A stretch of 64,000 bases of DNA, taken from positions 32,910,001 through 32,974,000 of the forward strand of contig CM072801.1 of assembly GCA_037013495.1 (NCBI GenBank). Direction: 5' to 3'. The notes under the pieces are model-generated. The model ran no database searches, was not told the origin of the DNA, and saw only the letters and a program-made list of their open reading frames with translations. Made by a program: the position numbers and the translations under genes. Below, one piece after another: positions 21,408-35,475 of the stretch (position 1 is its first letter; every line of letters begins with the position of its first letter). The DNA is from Hippophae tibetana (Eukaryota > Streptophyta > Magnoliopsida > Rosales > Elaeagnaceae).

Positions 21408-24400
21408 CCTAGGGTTTTAGGTTTTTCTCCCAAATTTCCGTTTTACTTAGTTTTGATTTTATTCAATAGACCTGTAAAGGAGATATTTGTGCTGACCATG
21501 GGTTGTTTATATATGTGTTCAATAAATCTCTATTTTTCGAAAAAAATAATAGGAGAATAATAAAAGAAAGGAGCAACTGTTGAAATTTTCAAAAAAAAAA
21601 CAAAACTTTTGATAAATTCTACTTTTAACTTTATACGACTATAACTTTTGACTCGGGTATCGTAACGAAAATTATAATATATCAAATGGAAGCTCTTATC
21701 GATTAACACAAATATTTCTGGCCTCACTATGGAACCTGAATTATATACCCAAATTCCATCATTTACATCACTAACCAAGGGTTTTAGCTTTTTCTCGCAA
21801 ATTTCCGTTTTACTTACTTTCGATTTTATTCAATAGAGCTCTAACGGAGATATTTGTTCCGACCAAGGTTTCATTATTTATGAGGTCTATTAATCTATAT
21901 TCTTCGAAAAGGAAATAGGAGAATAGAAAAAGAAAGGAGCAACTGTTGAAATTTTCAATAAAACAAAACATTTAATAAATCGAACTTTCAACTTTATACG
22001 ACAAAAACTTTTGACTATGGTATCTTAAGGACTATTATAATATATCAAATTTAAGCTCTTATGGATTCACACAATTAGTGGTAGCCTCAATAAGGAACTT
22101 GAATTATGTACCCAAATCCATCATTTACATCACTTACCTAGGGTTTTAGGTTTTTCTCCCAAATTTCCGTTTTACTTAGTTTTAATTTTATTCAATAGAA
22201 CTGTAAAGGAGATATTTGTGCCGACCATGGGTTCTTTATATATGTGTTCAATAAATCTCTATTTTTCGAAAAAAAAGGAGAATAGTAAAAGAAAGGAGCA
22301 ACTGTTGAAATTTTCAAAAAAAACAAAACATTTGATAAATTCTACTTTTAAATTTATACGACTATAACTTTTGACTCGGGTATCGTAACGAAAATTATAA
22401 TATATCAAATCGAAGCTCTTATCGATTCACACAATTATTTCTGGCCTCACTATGGAACCTGAATTATATACCCAAATTCCATCATTTACATCACTAACCA
22501 AGGGTTTTAGCTTTTTCTCGCAAATTTCCGTTTTACTTAATTTCGATTTTATTCAATAGAGCTCTAAAGGAGATATTTGTTCCGACCAAGGTTTCATTAT
22601 TTATGTGTTCCATAAATCTATATTCTTCGAAAAGGAAATAGGAGAATAGAAAAAGAAAGGAGCAACTGTTGAAATTTTCAATAAAACAAAACATTTAATA
22701 AATCCAACTTTCAACTTTATACGACAAAAACTTTTCACTATGGTATCGTAAGGACTATTATAATATATCAAATTTAAGCTCTTATCGATTCACACAATTA
22801 GTGGTAGCCTCAATAAGGAACTTGAATTATGTACCCAAATCCATCATTTACATCACTTACCTAGGGTTTTAGGTTTTTCTCCCAAATTTCCGTTTTACTT
22901 AGTTTTGATTTTATTCAATAGACCTGTAAAGGAGATATTTGTGCCGACCATGGGTTGTTTATATATGTGTTCAATAAATCTCTATTTTTCGAAAAAAATA
23001 ATAGGAGAATAATAAAAGAAAGGAGCAACTGTTGAAATTTTCAAAAAAAAAACAAAACTTTTGATAAATTCTACTTTTAACTTTATACGACTATAACTTT
23101 TGACTCGGGTATCGTAACGAAAATTATAATATATCAAATGGAAGCTCTTATCGATTAACACAAATATTTCTGGCCTCACTATGGAACCTGAATTATATAC
23201 CCAAATTCCATCATTTACATCACTAACCAAGGGTTTTAGCTTTTTCTCGCAAATTTCCGTTTTACTTAATTTCGATTTTATTCAATAGAGCTCTAAAGGA
23301 GATATTTGTTCCGACCAAGGTTTCATTATTTATGTGTTCCATAAATCTATATTCTTCGAAAAGGAAATAGGAGAATAGAAAAAGAAAGGAGCAACTGTTG
23401 AAATTTTCAATAAAACAAAACATTTAATAAATCCAACTTTCAACTTTATACGACCAAAACTTTTCACTATGGAATCGTAAGGACTATTATAATATATCAA
23501 ATTTAAGCTCTTATCGATTCACACAATTAGTGTTAGCCTCACTAAGGAACCTGAATTATGTACCCAAATCCATCATTTACATCACTTACCTAGGGTTTTA
23601 GGTTTTTCTCCCAAATTTCCGTTTTACATGGTTTTAATATTATTCAATAGAACTGTAAAGGAGATATATGTGCCGACCATAGGTTCTTTATATATTTGTT
23701 CAATAAATCCCTTTTTTTGAAAAAAAATAGGAGAATAGTAAAAGAAAGAAGCAACTGTTGAAATTTAAAAAAAAACAAAACATTTGATAAATTCTACTCA
23801 TAACTTTATACAACTATAACTTTTGACTCGATTATCGTAACGAAAATTATAATATATCAAATCGAAGCTCTTATTGATTCACACAATTATTTCTAGCCTC
23901 ACTATGGAACCTGAATTATATACCCAAATTCCATCATTTACATCACTAACCAAGGGTTTTAGCTTTTTCTCGCAAATTTCCGTTTTACTTACTTTCGATT
24001 TTATTCAATAGAGCTCTAAAGGAGATATTTGTTACGACCAAGGTTTCATTATTTATGAGGTCCATAAATCTATATTCTTCGAAAAGGAAATAGGAGAATA
24101 GGAAAAGAAAGGAGCAACTGTTGAAATTTTCAATAAAACAAAACATTTAATAAATCCAACTTTCAACTTTATACGACAAAAACTTTTCACTATGGTATCG
24201 TAAGGACTATTATAATATATCAAATTTAAGCTCTTATCGATTCACACAATTAGTGGTATCCTCACTAAGGAACCTGAATTATGTACCCAAATCCATCATT
24301 TACATCACTTACCTAGGGTTTTAGGTTTTTATCCCAAATTTCCGTTTTACTTAGTTTTAATTTTATTCAATAGAACTCTAAAGGAGATATTTGTACCGAC

Positions 24401-24672
24401 CATGGGTTCTTTATATATGTGTTCAATAAATCCCTTTTTTTGAAAAAAAATAGGAGAATAGTAAAAGAAAGAAGCAACTGTTGAATTTTAAAAAAAAACA
24501 AAACATTTGATAAATTCTACTCATAACTTTATACGACTATAACTATTGACTCGATTATCGTAACGAAAATTATAATATATCAAATCGAAGCTCTTATCGA
24601 TTCACACAATTATTTCTAGCATCACTATGGAACCTGAATTATATCCCCAAATTCCATCATTTACATCACTAA
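21408..24672. repeat. Irregular nine-monomer stretch
   Basis: Starts at 21408 A, 21775 B, 22137 A, 22498 B, 22860 A, 23227 B, 23589 A, 23950 B, 24312 A. The 367-bp A copies at 21408 and 22860 both have GAAAAAAATAATAGG and CACAAATATTTC, the marker class used in the 7-mer HOR downstream. The B copies at 22498 and 23227 are of the GTGTTCC type. The A copy at 24312 has TTTTTATCCC, GTACCGACC and AACTATTGACTCG, and resembles 40193. Confidence 0.85.
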
Positions 24673-24959
24673 CCAAGGGTTTTAGCTTTTTCTCGCAAAT
24701 TTCCGTTTTACTTACTTTCGATTTTATTCAATATAGCTCTAAATAATAGAAAAAGAAAGGAGCAACTGTTGAAATTTTCAATAAAACAAAACATTTAATA
24801 AATCGAACTTTCAACTTTATACGACAAAAACTTTTGACTATGGTATCTTAAGGACTATTATAATATATCAAATTTAAGCTCTTATGGATTCACACAATTA
24901 GTGGTAGCCTCAATAAGGAACTTGAATTATGTACCCAAATCCATCATTTACATCACTTA
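24673..24959 (+). repeat. B monomer with a 75-bp internal deletion
   Basis: 287 bp instead of 362. The copy runs normally to GCTCTAAA (ending 24743) and then continues at AATAGAAAAAG (from 24745). The segment from GGAGATATTT through ATAGGAG is missing, with one extra T at the join. A nearby substitution changes CAATAGAGC to CAATATAGC. It is the only sizeable deletion seen in the array and was not amplified. Confidence 0.93.
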
Positions 24960-25681
24960 CCTAGGGTTTTAGGTTTTTCTCCCAAATTTCCGTTTTACTT
25001 AGTTTTAATTTTATTCAATAGAACTCTGAAGGAGATATTTGTGCCGACCATGGGTTCTTTATATATGTGTTCAATAAATCTCTATTTTTCGAAAAAAAAG
25101 GAGAATAGTAAAAGAAAGGAGCAACTGTTGAAATTTTCAAAAAAAACAAAACATTTGATAAATTCTACTTTTAAATTTATACGACTATAACTTTTGACTC
25201 GGGTATCGTAACGAAAATTATAATATATCAAATCGAAGCTCTTATCGATTCACACAATTATTTCTGGCCTCACTATGGAACCTGAATTATATACCCAAAT
25301 TCCATCATTTACATCACTAACCAAGGGTTTTAGCTTTTCTCGCAAATTTCCGTTTTACTTACTTTCGATTTTTTTCAATAGAGCTCTAACGGAGATATTT
25401 GTTCCGACCAAGGTTTCATTATTTATAAGGTCCATTAATCTATATTCTTCGAAAAGGAAATAGGAGAATAGAAAAAGAAAGGAGCAACTGTTGAAATTTT
25501 CAATAAAACAAAACATTTAATAAATCGAACTTTCAACTTTATACGACAAAAACTTTTGACTATGGTATCTTAAGGACTATTATAATATATCAAATTTAAG
25601 CTCTTATGGATTCACACAATTAGTGGTAGCCTCAATAAGGAACTTGAATTATGTACCCAAATCCATCATTTACATCACTTA
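24960..25681. repeat. A-B dimer with shortened T-run (copy 1)
   Basis: A at 24960 has GAACTCTGAAGG and an A-tract followed directly by GGAGAATAG. B at 25321 has TTTTAGCTTTTCTCGC, one T shorter than normal, and GATTTTTTTCAATAG. The same dimer with the same one-base loss occurs at 39471-40192. The missing T opens a 62-codon plus-strand frame in both copies, which I do not regard as a gene. Confidence 0.88.
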
Positions 25682-28218
25682 CCTAGGGTTTTAGGTTTTT
25701 CTCCCAAATTTCCGTTTTACTTAGTTTTAATTTTATTCAATAGAACTCTGAAGGAGATATTTGTGCCGACCATGGGTTCTTTATATATGTGTTCAATAAA
25801 TCTCTATTTTTCGAAAAAAAAGGAGAATAGTAAAAGAAAGGAGCAACTGTTGAAATTTTCAAAAAAAACAAAACATTTGATAAATTCTACTTTTAACTTT
25901 ATACGACTATAACTTTTGACTCGGGTATCGTAACGAAAATTATAATATATCAAATGGAAGCTCTTATCGATTCACACAATTACTTCTGGCCTCACTATGG
26001 AACCTGAATTATATACCCAAATTCCATCATTTACATCACTAACTAAGGGTTTTAGCTTTTTCTCACAAATTTCCGTTTTACTTACTTTCGATTTTATTCA
26101 ATAGAGCTCTAAAGGAGATATTTGTTACGACCAAGGTTTCATTATTTATGAGGTCCATAAATCTATATTATTCGAAAAGGAAATAGGAGAATAGAAAAAG
26201 AAAGGAGCAACTGTTGAAATTTTCAATAAAAGAAAACATTTAATAAATCGAACTTTCAACTTTATACGACAAAAACTTTTGACTATGGTATCTTAAGGAC
26301 TATTATAATATATCAAATTTAAGCTCTTATGGATTCACACAATTAGTGGTAGCCTCAATAAGGAACTTGAATTATGTACCCAAATCCATCATTTACATCA
26401 CTTACCTAGGGTTTTAGGTTTTTCTCCCAAATTTCCGTTTTACTTAGTTTTGATTTTATTCAATAGACCTGTAAAGGAGATATTTGTGCCGACCATGGGT
26501 TGTTTATATATGTGTTCAATAAATCTCTATTTTTCGAAAAAAATAATAGGAGAATAATAAAAGAAAGGAGCAACTGTTGAAATTTTCAAAAAAAAAACAA
26601 AACTTTTGATAAATTCTACTTTTAACTTTATACGACTATAACTTTTGACTCGGGTATCGTAACGAAAATTATAATATATCAAATGGAAGCTCTTATCGAT
26701 TAACACAAATATTTCTGGCCTCACTATGGAACCTGAATTATATACCCAAATTCCATCATTTACTTCACTAACCAAGGGTTTTAGCTTTTTCTCGCAAATT
26801 TCCGTTTTACTTACTTTCGATTTTATTCAATAGAGCTCTAACGGAGATATTTGTTCCGACCAAGGTTTCATTATTTATGAGGTCTATTAATCTATATTCT
26901 TCGAAAAGGAAATAGGAGAATAGAAAAAGAAAGGAGCAACTGTTGAAATTTTCAATAAAACAAAACATTTAATAAATCGAACTTTCAACTTTATACGACA
27001 AAAACTTTTGACTATGGTATCTTAAGGACTATTATAATATATCAAATTTAAGCTCTTATGGATTCACACAATTAGTGGTAGCCTCAATAAGGAACTTGAA
27101 TTATGTACCCAAATCCATCATTTACATCACTTACCTAGGGTTTTAGGTTTTTCTCCCAAATTTCCGTTTTACTTAGTTTTAATTTTATTCAATAGAACTC
27201 TAAAGGAGATATTTGTGCCGACCATGGGTTCTTTATATATGTGTTCAATAAATCTCTATTTTTCGAAAAAAAAGGAGAATAGTAAAAGAAAGGAGCAACT
27301 GTTGAAATTTTCAAAAAAAACAAAACATTTGATAAATTCTACTTTTAAATTTATACGACTATAACTTTTGACTCGGGTATCGTAACGAAAATTATAATAT
27401 ATCAAATCGAAGCTCTTATCGATTCACACAATTATTTCTGGCCTCACTATGGAACCTGAATTATATACCCAAATTCCATCATTTACATCACTAACCAAGG
27501 GTTTTAGCTTTTTCTCGCAAATTTCCGTTTTACTTACTTTCGATTTTTTTCAATAGAGCTCTAACGGAGATATTTGTTCCGACCAAGGTTTCATTATTTA
27601 TAAGGTCCATTAATCTATATTCTTCGAAAAGGAAATAGGAGAATAGAAAAAGAAAGGAGCAACTGTTGAAATTTTCAATAAAACAAAACATTTAATAAAT
27701 CGAACTTTCAACTTTATACGACAAAAACTTTTGACTATGGTATCTTAAGGACTATTATAATATATCAAATTTAAGCTCTTATGGATTCACACAATTAGTG
27801 GTAGCCTCAATAAGGAACTTGAATTATGTACCCAAATCCATCATTTACATCACTTACCTAGGGTTTTAGGTTTTTCTCGCAAATTTCCGTTTTACTTAAT
27901 TTCGATTTTATTCAATAGAGCTCTAAAGGAGATATTTGTTCCGACCAAGGTTTCATTATTTATGTGTTCCATAAATCTATATTCTTCGAAAAGGAAATAG
28001 GAGAATAGAAAAAGAAAGGAGCAACTGTTGAAATTTTCAATAAAACAAAACATTTAATAAATCGAACTTTCAACTTTATACGACAAAAACTTTTGACTAT
28101 GGTATCTTAAGGACTATTATAATATATCAAATTTAAGCTCTTATGGATTCACACAATTAGTGGTAGCCTCAATAAGGAACTTGAATTATGTACCCAAATC
28201 CATCATTTACATCACTTA
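25682..28218. repeat. Seven-monomer HOR, unit 1 (2537 bp)
   Basis: Monomers A 25682, B 26043, A 26405, B 26772, A 27134, B 27495, hybrid 27857 with lengths 361, 362, 367, 362, 361, 362, 362. Markers: CTAAGGG lead in the first B, TATTATTCG in the same B, GAAAAAAATAATAGG in the second A, GATTTTTTTCAATAG with ATAAGGTCC in the third B, and the early-switch hybrid last. The odd monomer number is possible because the hybrid starts as A and ends as B, restoring phase. Confidence 0.93.
27857..28218 (+). repeat. Early-switch A/B hybrid monomer inside HOR unit 1
   Basis: A lead (CCTAGGGTTTTAGG), B body from CTCGCAAAT (switch 27871-27878). The middle is the GTGTTCC variant and the tail is the ATCGAACTTTC/ATCTTAAGG/TTATGGATTC variant. 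It is thus a three-part mosaic, one step more derived than 21046. Copies at 30396-30757, 32934-33295 and 35476-35837 have the same structure. Confidence 0.9.
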
Positions 28219-30757
28219 CCTAGGGTTTTAGGTTTTTCTCCCAAATTTCCGTTTTACTTAGTTTTAATTTTATTCAATAGAACTCTGAAGGAGATATTTG
28301 TGCCGACCATGGGTTCTTTATATATGTGTTCAATAAATCTCTATTTTTCGAAAAAAAAAGGAGAATAGTAAAAGAAAGGAGCAACTGTTGAAATTTTCAA
28401 AAAAAACAAAACATTTGATAAATTCTACTTTTAACTTTATACGACTATAACTTTTGACTCGGGTATCGTAACGAAAATTATAATATATCAAATGGAAGCT
28501 CTTATCGATTCACACAATTACTTCTGGCCTCACTATGGAACCTGAATTATATACCCAAATTCCATCATTTACATCACTAACTAAGGGTTTTAGCTTTTTC
28601 TCACAAATTTCCGTTTTACTTACTTTCGATTTTATTCAATAGAGCTCTAAAGGAGATATTTGTTACGACCAAGGTTTCATTATTTATGAGGTCCATAAAT
28701 CTATATTATTCGAAAAGGAAATAGGAGAATAGAAAAAGAAAGGAGCAACTGTTGAAATTTTCAATAAAAGAAAACATTTAATAAATCGAACTTTCAACTT
28801 TATACGACAAAAACTTTTGACTATGGTATCTTAAGGACTATTATAATATATCAAATTTAAGCTCTTATGGATTCACACAATTAGTGGTAGCCTCAATAAG
28901 GAACTTGAATTATGTACCCAAATCCATCATTTACATCACTTACCTAGGGTTTTAGGTTTTTCTCCCAAATTTCCGTTTTACTTAGTTTTGATTTTATTCA
29001 ATAGACCTGTAAAGGAGATATTTGTGCCGACCATGGGTTGTTTATATATGTGTTCAATAAATCTCTATTTTTCGAAAAAAATAATAGGAGAATAATAAAA
29101 GAAAGGAGCAACTGTTGAAATTTTCAAAAAAAAAACAAAACTTTTGATAAATTCTACTTTTAACTTTATACGACTATAACTTTTGACTCGGGTATCGTAA
29201 CGAAAATTATAATATATCAAATGGAAGCTCTTATCGATTAACACAAATATTTCTGGCCTCACTATGGAACCTGAATTATATACCCAAATTCCATCATTTA
29301 CATCACTAACCAAGGGTTTTAGCTTTTTCTCGCAAATTTCCGTTTTACTTACTTTCGATTTTATTCAATAGAGCTCTAACGGAGATATTTGTTCCGACCA
29401 AGGTTTCATTATTTATGAGGTCTATTAATCTATATTCTTCGAAAAGGAAATAGGAGAATAGAAAAAGAAAGGAGCAACTGTTGAAATTTTCAATAAAACA
29501 AAACATTTAATAAATCGAACTTTCAACTTTATACGACAAAAACTTTTGACTATGGTATCTTAAGGACTATTATAATATATCAAATTTAAGCTCTTATGGA
29601 TTCACACAATTAGTGGTAGCCTCAATAAGGAACTTGAATTATGTACCCAAATCCATCATTTACATCACTTACCTAGGGTTTTAGGTTTTTCTCCCAAATT
29701 TCCGTTTTACTTAGTTTTAATTTTATTCAATAGAACTCTAAAGGAGATATTTGTGCCGACCATGGGTTCTTTATATATGTGTTCAATAAATCTCTATTTT
29801 TCGAAAAAAAAAGGAGAATAGTAAAAGAAAGGAGCAACTGTTGAAATTTTCAAAAAAAACAAAACATTTGATAAATTCTACTTTTAAATTTATACGACTA
29901 TAACTTTTGACTCGGGTATCGTAACGAAAATTATAATATATCAAATCGAAGCTCTTATCGATTCACACAATTATTTCTGGCCTCACTATGGAACCTGAAT
30001 TATATACCCAAATTCCATCATTTACATCACTAACCAAGGGTTTTAGCTTTTTCTCGCAAATTTCCGTTTTACTTACTTTCGATTTTTTTCAATAGAGCTC
30101 TAACGGAGATATTTGTTCCGACCAAGGTTTCATTATTTATAAGGTCCATTAATCTATATTCTTCGAAAAGGAAATAGGAGAATAGAAAAAGAAAGGAGCA
30201 ACTGTTGAAATTTTCAATAAAACAAAACATTTAATAAATCGAACTTTCAACTTTATACGACAAAAACTTTTGACTATGGTATCTTAAGGACTATTATAAT
30301 ATATCAAATTTAAGCTCTTATGGATTCACACAATTAGTGGTAGCCTCAATAAGGAACTTGAATTATGTACCCAAATCCATCATTTACATCACTTACCTAG
30401 GGTTTTTGGTTTTTCTCGCAAATTTCCGTTTTACTTAATTTCGATTTTATTCAATAGAGCTCTAAAGGAGATATTTGTTCCGACCAAGGTTTCATTATTT
30501 ATGTGTTCCATAAATCTATATTCTTCGAAAAGGAAATAGGAGAATAGAAAAAGAAAGGAGCAACTGTTGAAATTTTCAATAAAACAAAACATTTAATAAA
30601 TCGAACTTTCAACTTTATACGACAAAAACTTTTGACTATGGTATCTTAAGGACTATTATAATATATCAAATTTAAGCTCTTATGGATTCACACAATTAGT
30701 GGTAGCCTCAATAAGGAACTTGAATTATGTACCCAAATCCATCATTTACATCACTTA
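28219..30757. repeat. Seven-monomer HOR, unit 2 (2539 bp)
   Basis: Lengths 362, 362, 367, 362, 362, 362, 362 from 28219, with the same order of marker monomers as unit 1. Distinguished by TTCGAAAAAAAAAGG in two A copies (one extra A) and by GGGTTTTTGG in the lead of the hybrid at 30396. Confidence 0.93.
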
Positions 30758-33295
30758 CCTAGGGTTTTAGGTTTTTCTCCCAAATTTCCGTTTTACTTAG
30801 TTTTAATTTTATTCAATAGAACTCTGAAGGAGATATTTGTGCCGACCATGGGTTCTTTATATATGTGTTCAATAAATCTCTATTTTTCGAAAAAAAAAGG
30901 AGAATAGTAAAAGAAAGGAGCAACTGTTGAAATTTTCAAAAAAAACAAAACATTTGATAAATTCTACTTTTAACTTTATACGACTATAACTTTTGACTCG
31001 GGTATCGTAACGAAAATTATAATATATCAAATGGAAGCTCTTATCGATTCACACAATTACTTCTGGCCTCACTATGGAACCTGAATTATATACCCAAATT
31101 CCATCATTTACATCACTAACTAAGGGTTTTAGCTTTTTCTCACAAATTTCCGTTTTACTTACTTTCGATTTTATTCAATAGAGCTCTAAAGGAGATATTT
31201 GTTACGACAAAGGTTTCATTATTTATGAGGTCCATAAATCTATATTATTCGAAAAGGAAATAGGAGAATAGAAAAAGAAAGGAGCAACTGTTGAAATTTT
31301 CAATAAAAGAAAACATTTAATAAATCGAACTTTCAACTTTATACGACAAAAACTTTTGACTATGGTATCTTAAGGACTATTATAATATATCAAATTTAAG
31401 CTCTTATGGATTCACACAATTAGTGGTAGCCTCAATAAGGAACTTGAATTATGTACCCAAATCCATCATTTACATCACTTACCTAGGGTTTTAGGTTTTT
31501 CTCCCAAATTTCCGTTTTACTTAGTTTTGATTTTATTCAATAGACCTGTAAAGGAGATATTTGTGCCGACCATGGGTTGTTTATATATGTGTTCAATAAA
31601 TCTCTATTTTTCGAAAAAAATAATAGGAGAATAATAAAAGAAAGGAGCAACTGTTGAAATTTTCAAAAAAAAAACAAAACTTTTGATAAATTCTACTTTT
31701 AACTTTATACGACTATAACTTTTGACTCGGGTATCGTAACGAAAATTATAATATATCAAATGGAAGCTCTTATCGATTAACACAAATATTTCTGGCCTCA
31801 CTATGGAACCTGAATTATATACCCAAATTCCATCATTTACATCACTAACCAAGGGTTTTAGCTTTTTCTCGCAAATTTCCGTTTTACTTACTTTCGATTT
31901 TATTCAATAGAGCTCTAACGGAGATATTTGTTCCGACCAAGGTTTCATTATTTATGAGGTCTATTAATCTATATTCTTCGAAAAGGAAATAGGAGAATAG
32001 AAAAAGAAAGGAGCAACTGTTGAAATTTTCAATAAAACAAAACATTTAATAAATCGAACTTTCAACTTTATACGACAAAAACTTTTGACTATGGTATCTT
32101 AAGGACTATTATAATATATCAAATTTAAGCTCTTATGGATTCACACAATTAGTGGTAGCCTCAATAAGGAACTTGAATTATGTACCCAAATCCATCATTT
32201 ACATCACTTACCTAGGGTTTTAGGTTTTTCTCCCAAATTTCCGTTTTACTTAGTTTTAATTTTATTCAATAGAACTCTAAAGGAGATATTTGTGCCGACC
32301 ATGGGTTCTTTATATATGTGTTCAATAAATCTCTATTTTTCGAAAAAAAAGGAGAATAGTAAAAGAAAGGAGCAACTGTTGAAATTTTCAAAAAAAACAA
32401 AACATTTGATAAATTCTACTTTTAAATTTATACGACTATAACTTTTGACTCGGGTATCGTAACGAAAATTATAATATATCAAATCGAAGCTCTTATCGAT
32501 TCACACAATTATTTCTGGCCTCACTATGGAACCTGAATTATATACCCAAATTCCATCATTTACATCACTAACCAAGGGTTTTAGCTTTTTCTCGCAAATT
32601 TCCGTTTTACTTACTTTCGATTTTTTTCAATAGAGCTCTAACGGAGATATTTGTTCCGACCAAGGTTTCATTATTTATAAGGTCCATTAATCTATATTCT
32701 TCGAAAAGGAAATAGGAGAATAGAAAAAGAAAGGAGCAACTGTTGAAATTTTCAATAAAACAAAACATTTAATAAATCGAACTTTCAACTTTATACGACA
32801 AAAACTTTTGACTATGGTATCTTAAGGACTATTATAATATATCAAATTTAAGCTCTTATGGATTCACACAATTAGTGGTAGCCTCAATAAGGAACTTGAA
32901 TTATGTACCCAAATCCATCATTTACATCACTTACCTAGGGTTTTAGGTTTTTCTCGCAAATTTCCGTTTTACTTAATTTCGATTTTATTCAATAGAGCTC
33001 TAAAGGAGATATTTGTTCCGACCAAGGTTTCATTATTTATGTGTTCCATAAATCTATATTCTTCGAAAAGGAAATAGGAGAATAGAAAAAGAAAGGAGCA
33101 ACTGTTGAAATTTTCAATAAAACAAAACATTTAATAAATCGAACTTTCAACTTTATACGACAAAAACTTTTGACTATGGTATCTTAAGGACTATTATAAT
33201 ATATCAAATTTAAGCTCTTATGGATTCACACAATTAGTGGTAGCCTCAATAAGGAACTTGAATTATGTACCCAAATCCATCATTTACATCACTTA
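30758..33295. repeat. Seven-monomer HOR, unit 3 (2538 bp)
   Basis: Lengths 362, 362, 367, 362, 361, 362, 362 from 30758, collinear with units 1 and 2. Private difference seen: ACGACAAAGG at about 31204-31213 instead of ACGACCAAGG. After this unit the first two monomers of the HOR are no longer present and the pattern changes. Confidence 0.93.
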
Positions 33296-34748
33296 CCTAG
33301 GGTTTTAGGTTTTTCTCCCAAATTTCCGTTTTACTTAGTTTTGATTTTATTCAATAGACCTGTAAAGGAGATATTTGTGCCGACCATGGGTTGTTTATAT
33401 ATGTGTTCAATAAATCTCTATTTTTCGAAAAAAATAATAGGAGAATAATAAAAGAAAGGAGCAACTGTTGAAATTTTCAAAAAAAAAACAAAACTTTTGA
33501 TAAATTCTACTTTTAACTTTATACGACTATAACTTTTGACTCGGGTATCGTAACGAAAATTATAATATATCAAATGGAAGCTCTTATCGATTAACACAAA
33601 TATTTCTGGCCTCACTATGGAACCTGAATTATATACCCAAATTCCATCATTTACATCACTAACCAAGGGTTTTAGCTTTTTCTCGCAAATTTCCGTTTTA
33701 CTTACTTTCGATTTTATTCAATAGAGCTCTAACGGAGATATTTGTTCCGACCAAGGTTTCATTATTTATGAGGTCTATTAATCTATATTCTTCGAAAAGG
33801 AAATAGGAGAATAGAAAAAGAAAGGAGCAACTGTTGAAATTTTCAATAAAACAAAACATTTAATAAATCGAACTTTCAACTTTATACGACAAAAACTTTT
33901 GACTATGGTATCTTAAGGACTATTATAATATATCAAATTTAAGCTCTTATGGATTCACACAATTAGTGGTAGCCTCAATAAGGAACTTGAATTATGTACC
34001 CAAATCCATCATTTACATCACTTACCTAGGGTTTTAGGTTTTTCTCCCAAATTTCCGTTTTACTTAGTTTTAATTTTATTCAATAGAACTCTAAAGGAGA
34101 TATTTGTGCCGACCATGGGTTCTTTATATATGTGTTCAATAAATCTCTATTTTTCGAAAAAAAAGGAGAATAGTAAAAGAAAGGAGCAACTGTTGAAATT
34201 TTCAAAAAAAACAAAACATTTGATAAATTCTACTTTTAAATTTATACGACTATAACTTTTGACTCGGGTATCGTAACGAAAATTATAATATATCAAATCG
34301 AAGCTCTTATCGATTCACACAATTATTTCTGGCCTCACTATGGAACCTGAATTATATACCCAAATTCCATCATTTACATCACTAACCAAGGGTTTTAGCT
34401 TTTTCTCGCAAATTTCCGTTTTACTTACTTTCGAATTTTTTTCAATAGAGCTCTAACGGAGATATTTGTTCCGACCAAGGTTTCATTATTTATAAGGTCC
34501 ATTAATCTATATTCTTCGAAAAGGAAATAGGAGAATAGAAAAAGAAAGGAGCAACTGTTGAAATTTTCAATAAAACAAAACATTTAATAAATCGAACTTT
34601 CAACTTTATACGACAAAAACTTTTGACTATGGTATCTTAAGGACTATTATAATATATCAAATTTAAGCTCTTATGGATTCACACAATTAGTGGTAGCCTC
34701 AATAAGGAACTTGAATTATGTACCCAAATCCATCATTTACATCACTTA
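33296..34748. repeat. Four-monomer unit following the hybrid, copy 1 (1453 bp)
   Basis: Lengths 367, 362, 361, 363. It corresponds to monomers 3-6 of the 7-mer HOR; monomers 1-2 are missing, so the hybrid at 32934 runs straight into the AATAATAGG-type A copy. The last B has TTCGAATTTTTTTC, one base longer than in the 7-mers, a marker shared by the copies at 35838 and 37291. Confidence 0.88.
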
Positions 34749-35475
34749 CCTAGGGTTTTAGGTTTTTCTCCCAAATTTCCGTTTTACTTAGTTTTGATTT
34801 TATTCAATAGACCTGTAAAGGAGATATTTGTGCCGACCATGGGTTGTTTATATATGGGTTCAATAAATCTCTATTTTTCGAAAAAAAAAATAGGAGAATA
34901 GTAAAAGAAAGGAGCAACTGTTGAAATTTTCAAAAAAAACAAAACATTTGATAAATTCTACTTTTAACTTTATACGACTATAACTATTGACTCGGGTATC
35001 GTAACGAAAATTATAATATATCAAATCGAAGCTCTTATCGATTCACACAATTACTTCTGGCCTCACTATGGAACCTGAATTATATACCCAAATTCCATCA
35101 TTTACATCACTAACCAAGGGTTTTAGCTTTTTCTCGCAAATTTCCGTTTTACTTACTTTCGATTTTTTTCAATAGAGCTCTAACGGAGATATTTGTTCCG
35201 ACCAAGGTTTCATTATTTATAAGGTCCATTAATCTATATTCTTCGAAAAGGAAATAGGAGAATAGAAAAAGAAAGGAGCAACTGTTGAAATTTTCAATAA
35301 AACAAAACATTTAATAAATCGAACTTTCAACTTTATACGACAAAAACTTTTGACTATGGTATCTTAAGGACTATTATAATATATCAAATTTAAGCTCTTA
35401 TGGATTCACACAATTAGTGGTAGCCTCAATAAGGAACTTGAATTATGTACCCAAATCCATCATTTACATCACTTA
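34749..35475. repeat. A-B dimer, GGGTTC/AACTATTG class (copy 1)
   Basis: A at 34749 (365 bp) has GGGTTGTTTATATATGGG, AACTATTGACTCGGG and ATTACTTCTGGCC. B at 35114 has GATTTTTTTCAATAG. The A copy recurs at 38744. Inserted between the 1453-bp 4-mer and the hybrid at 35476, so 33296-35837 is again seven monomers but of different composition from the HOR upstream. Confidence 0.82.

Noticed and set aside
25275-25463. Plus-strand 62-codon frame (MEPELYTQIPSF...) here and at 39786
   Set aside because: Opened by loss of one T in a T-run in two copies of the same dimer. It spans an A/B monomer junction and is closed in the other copies.
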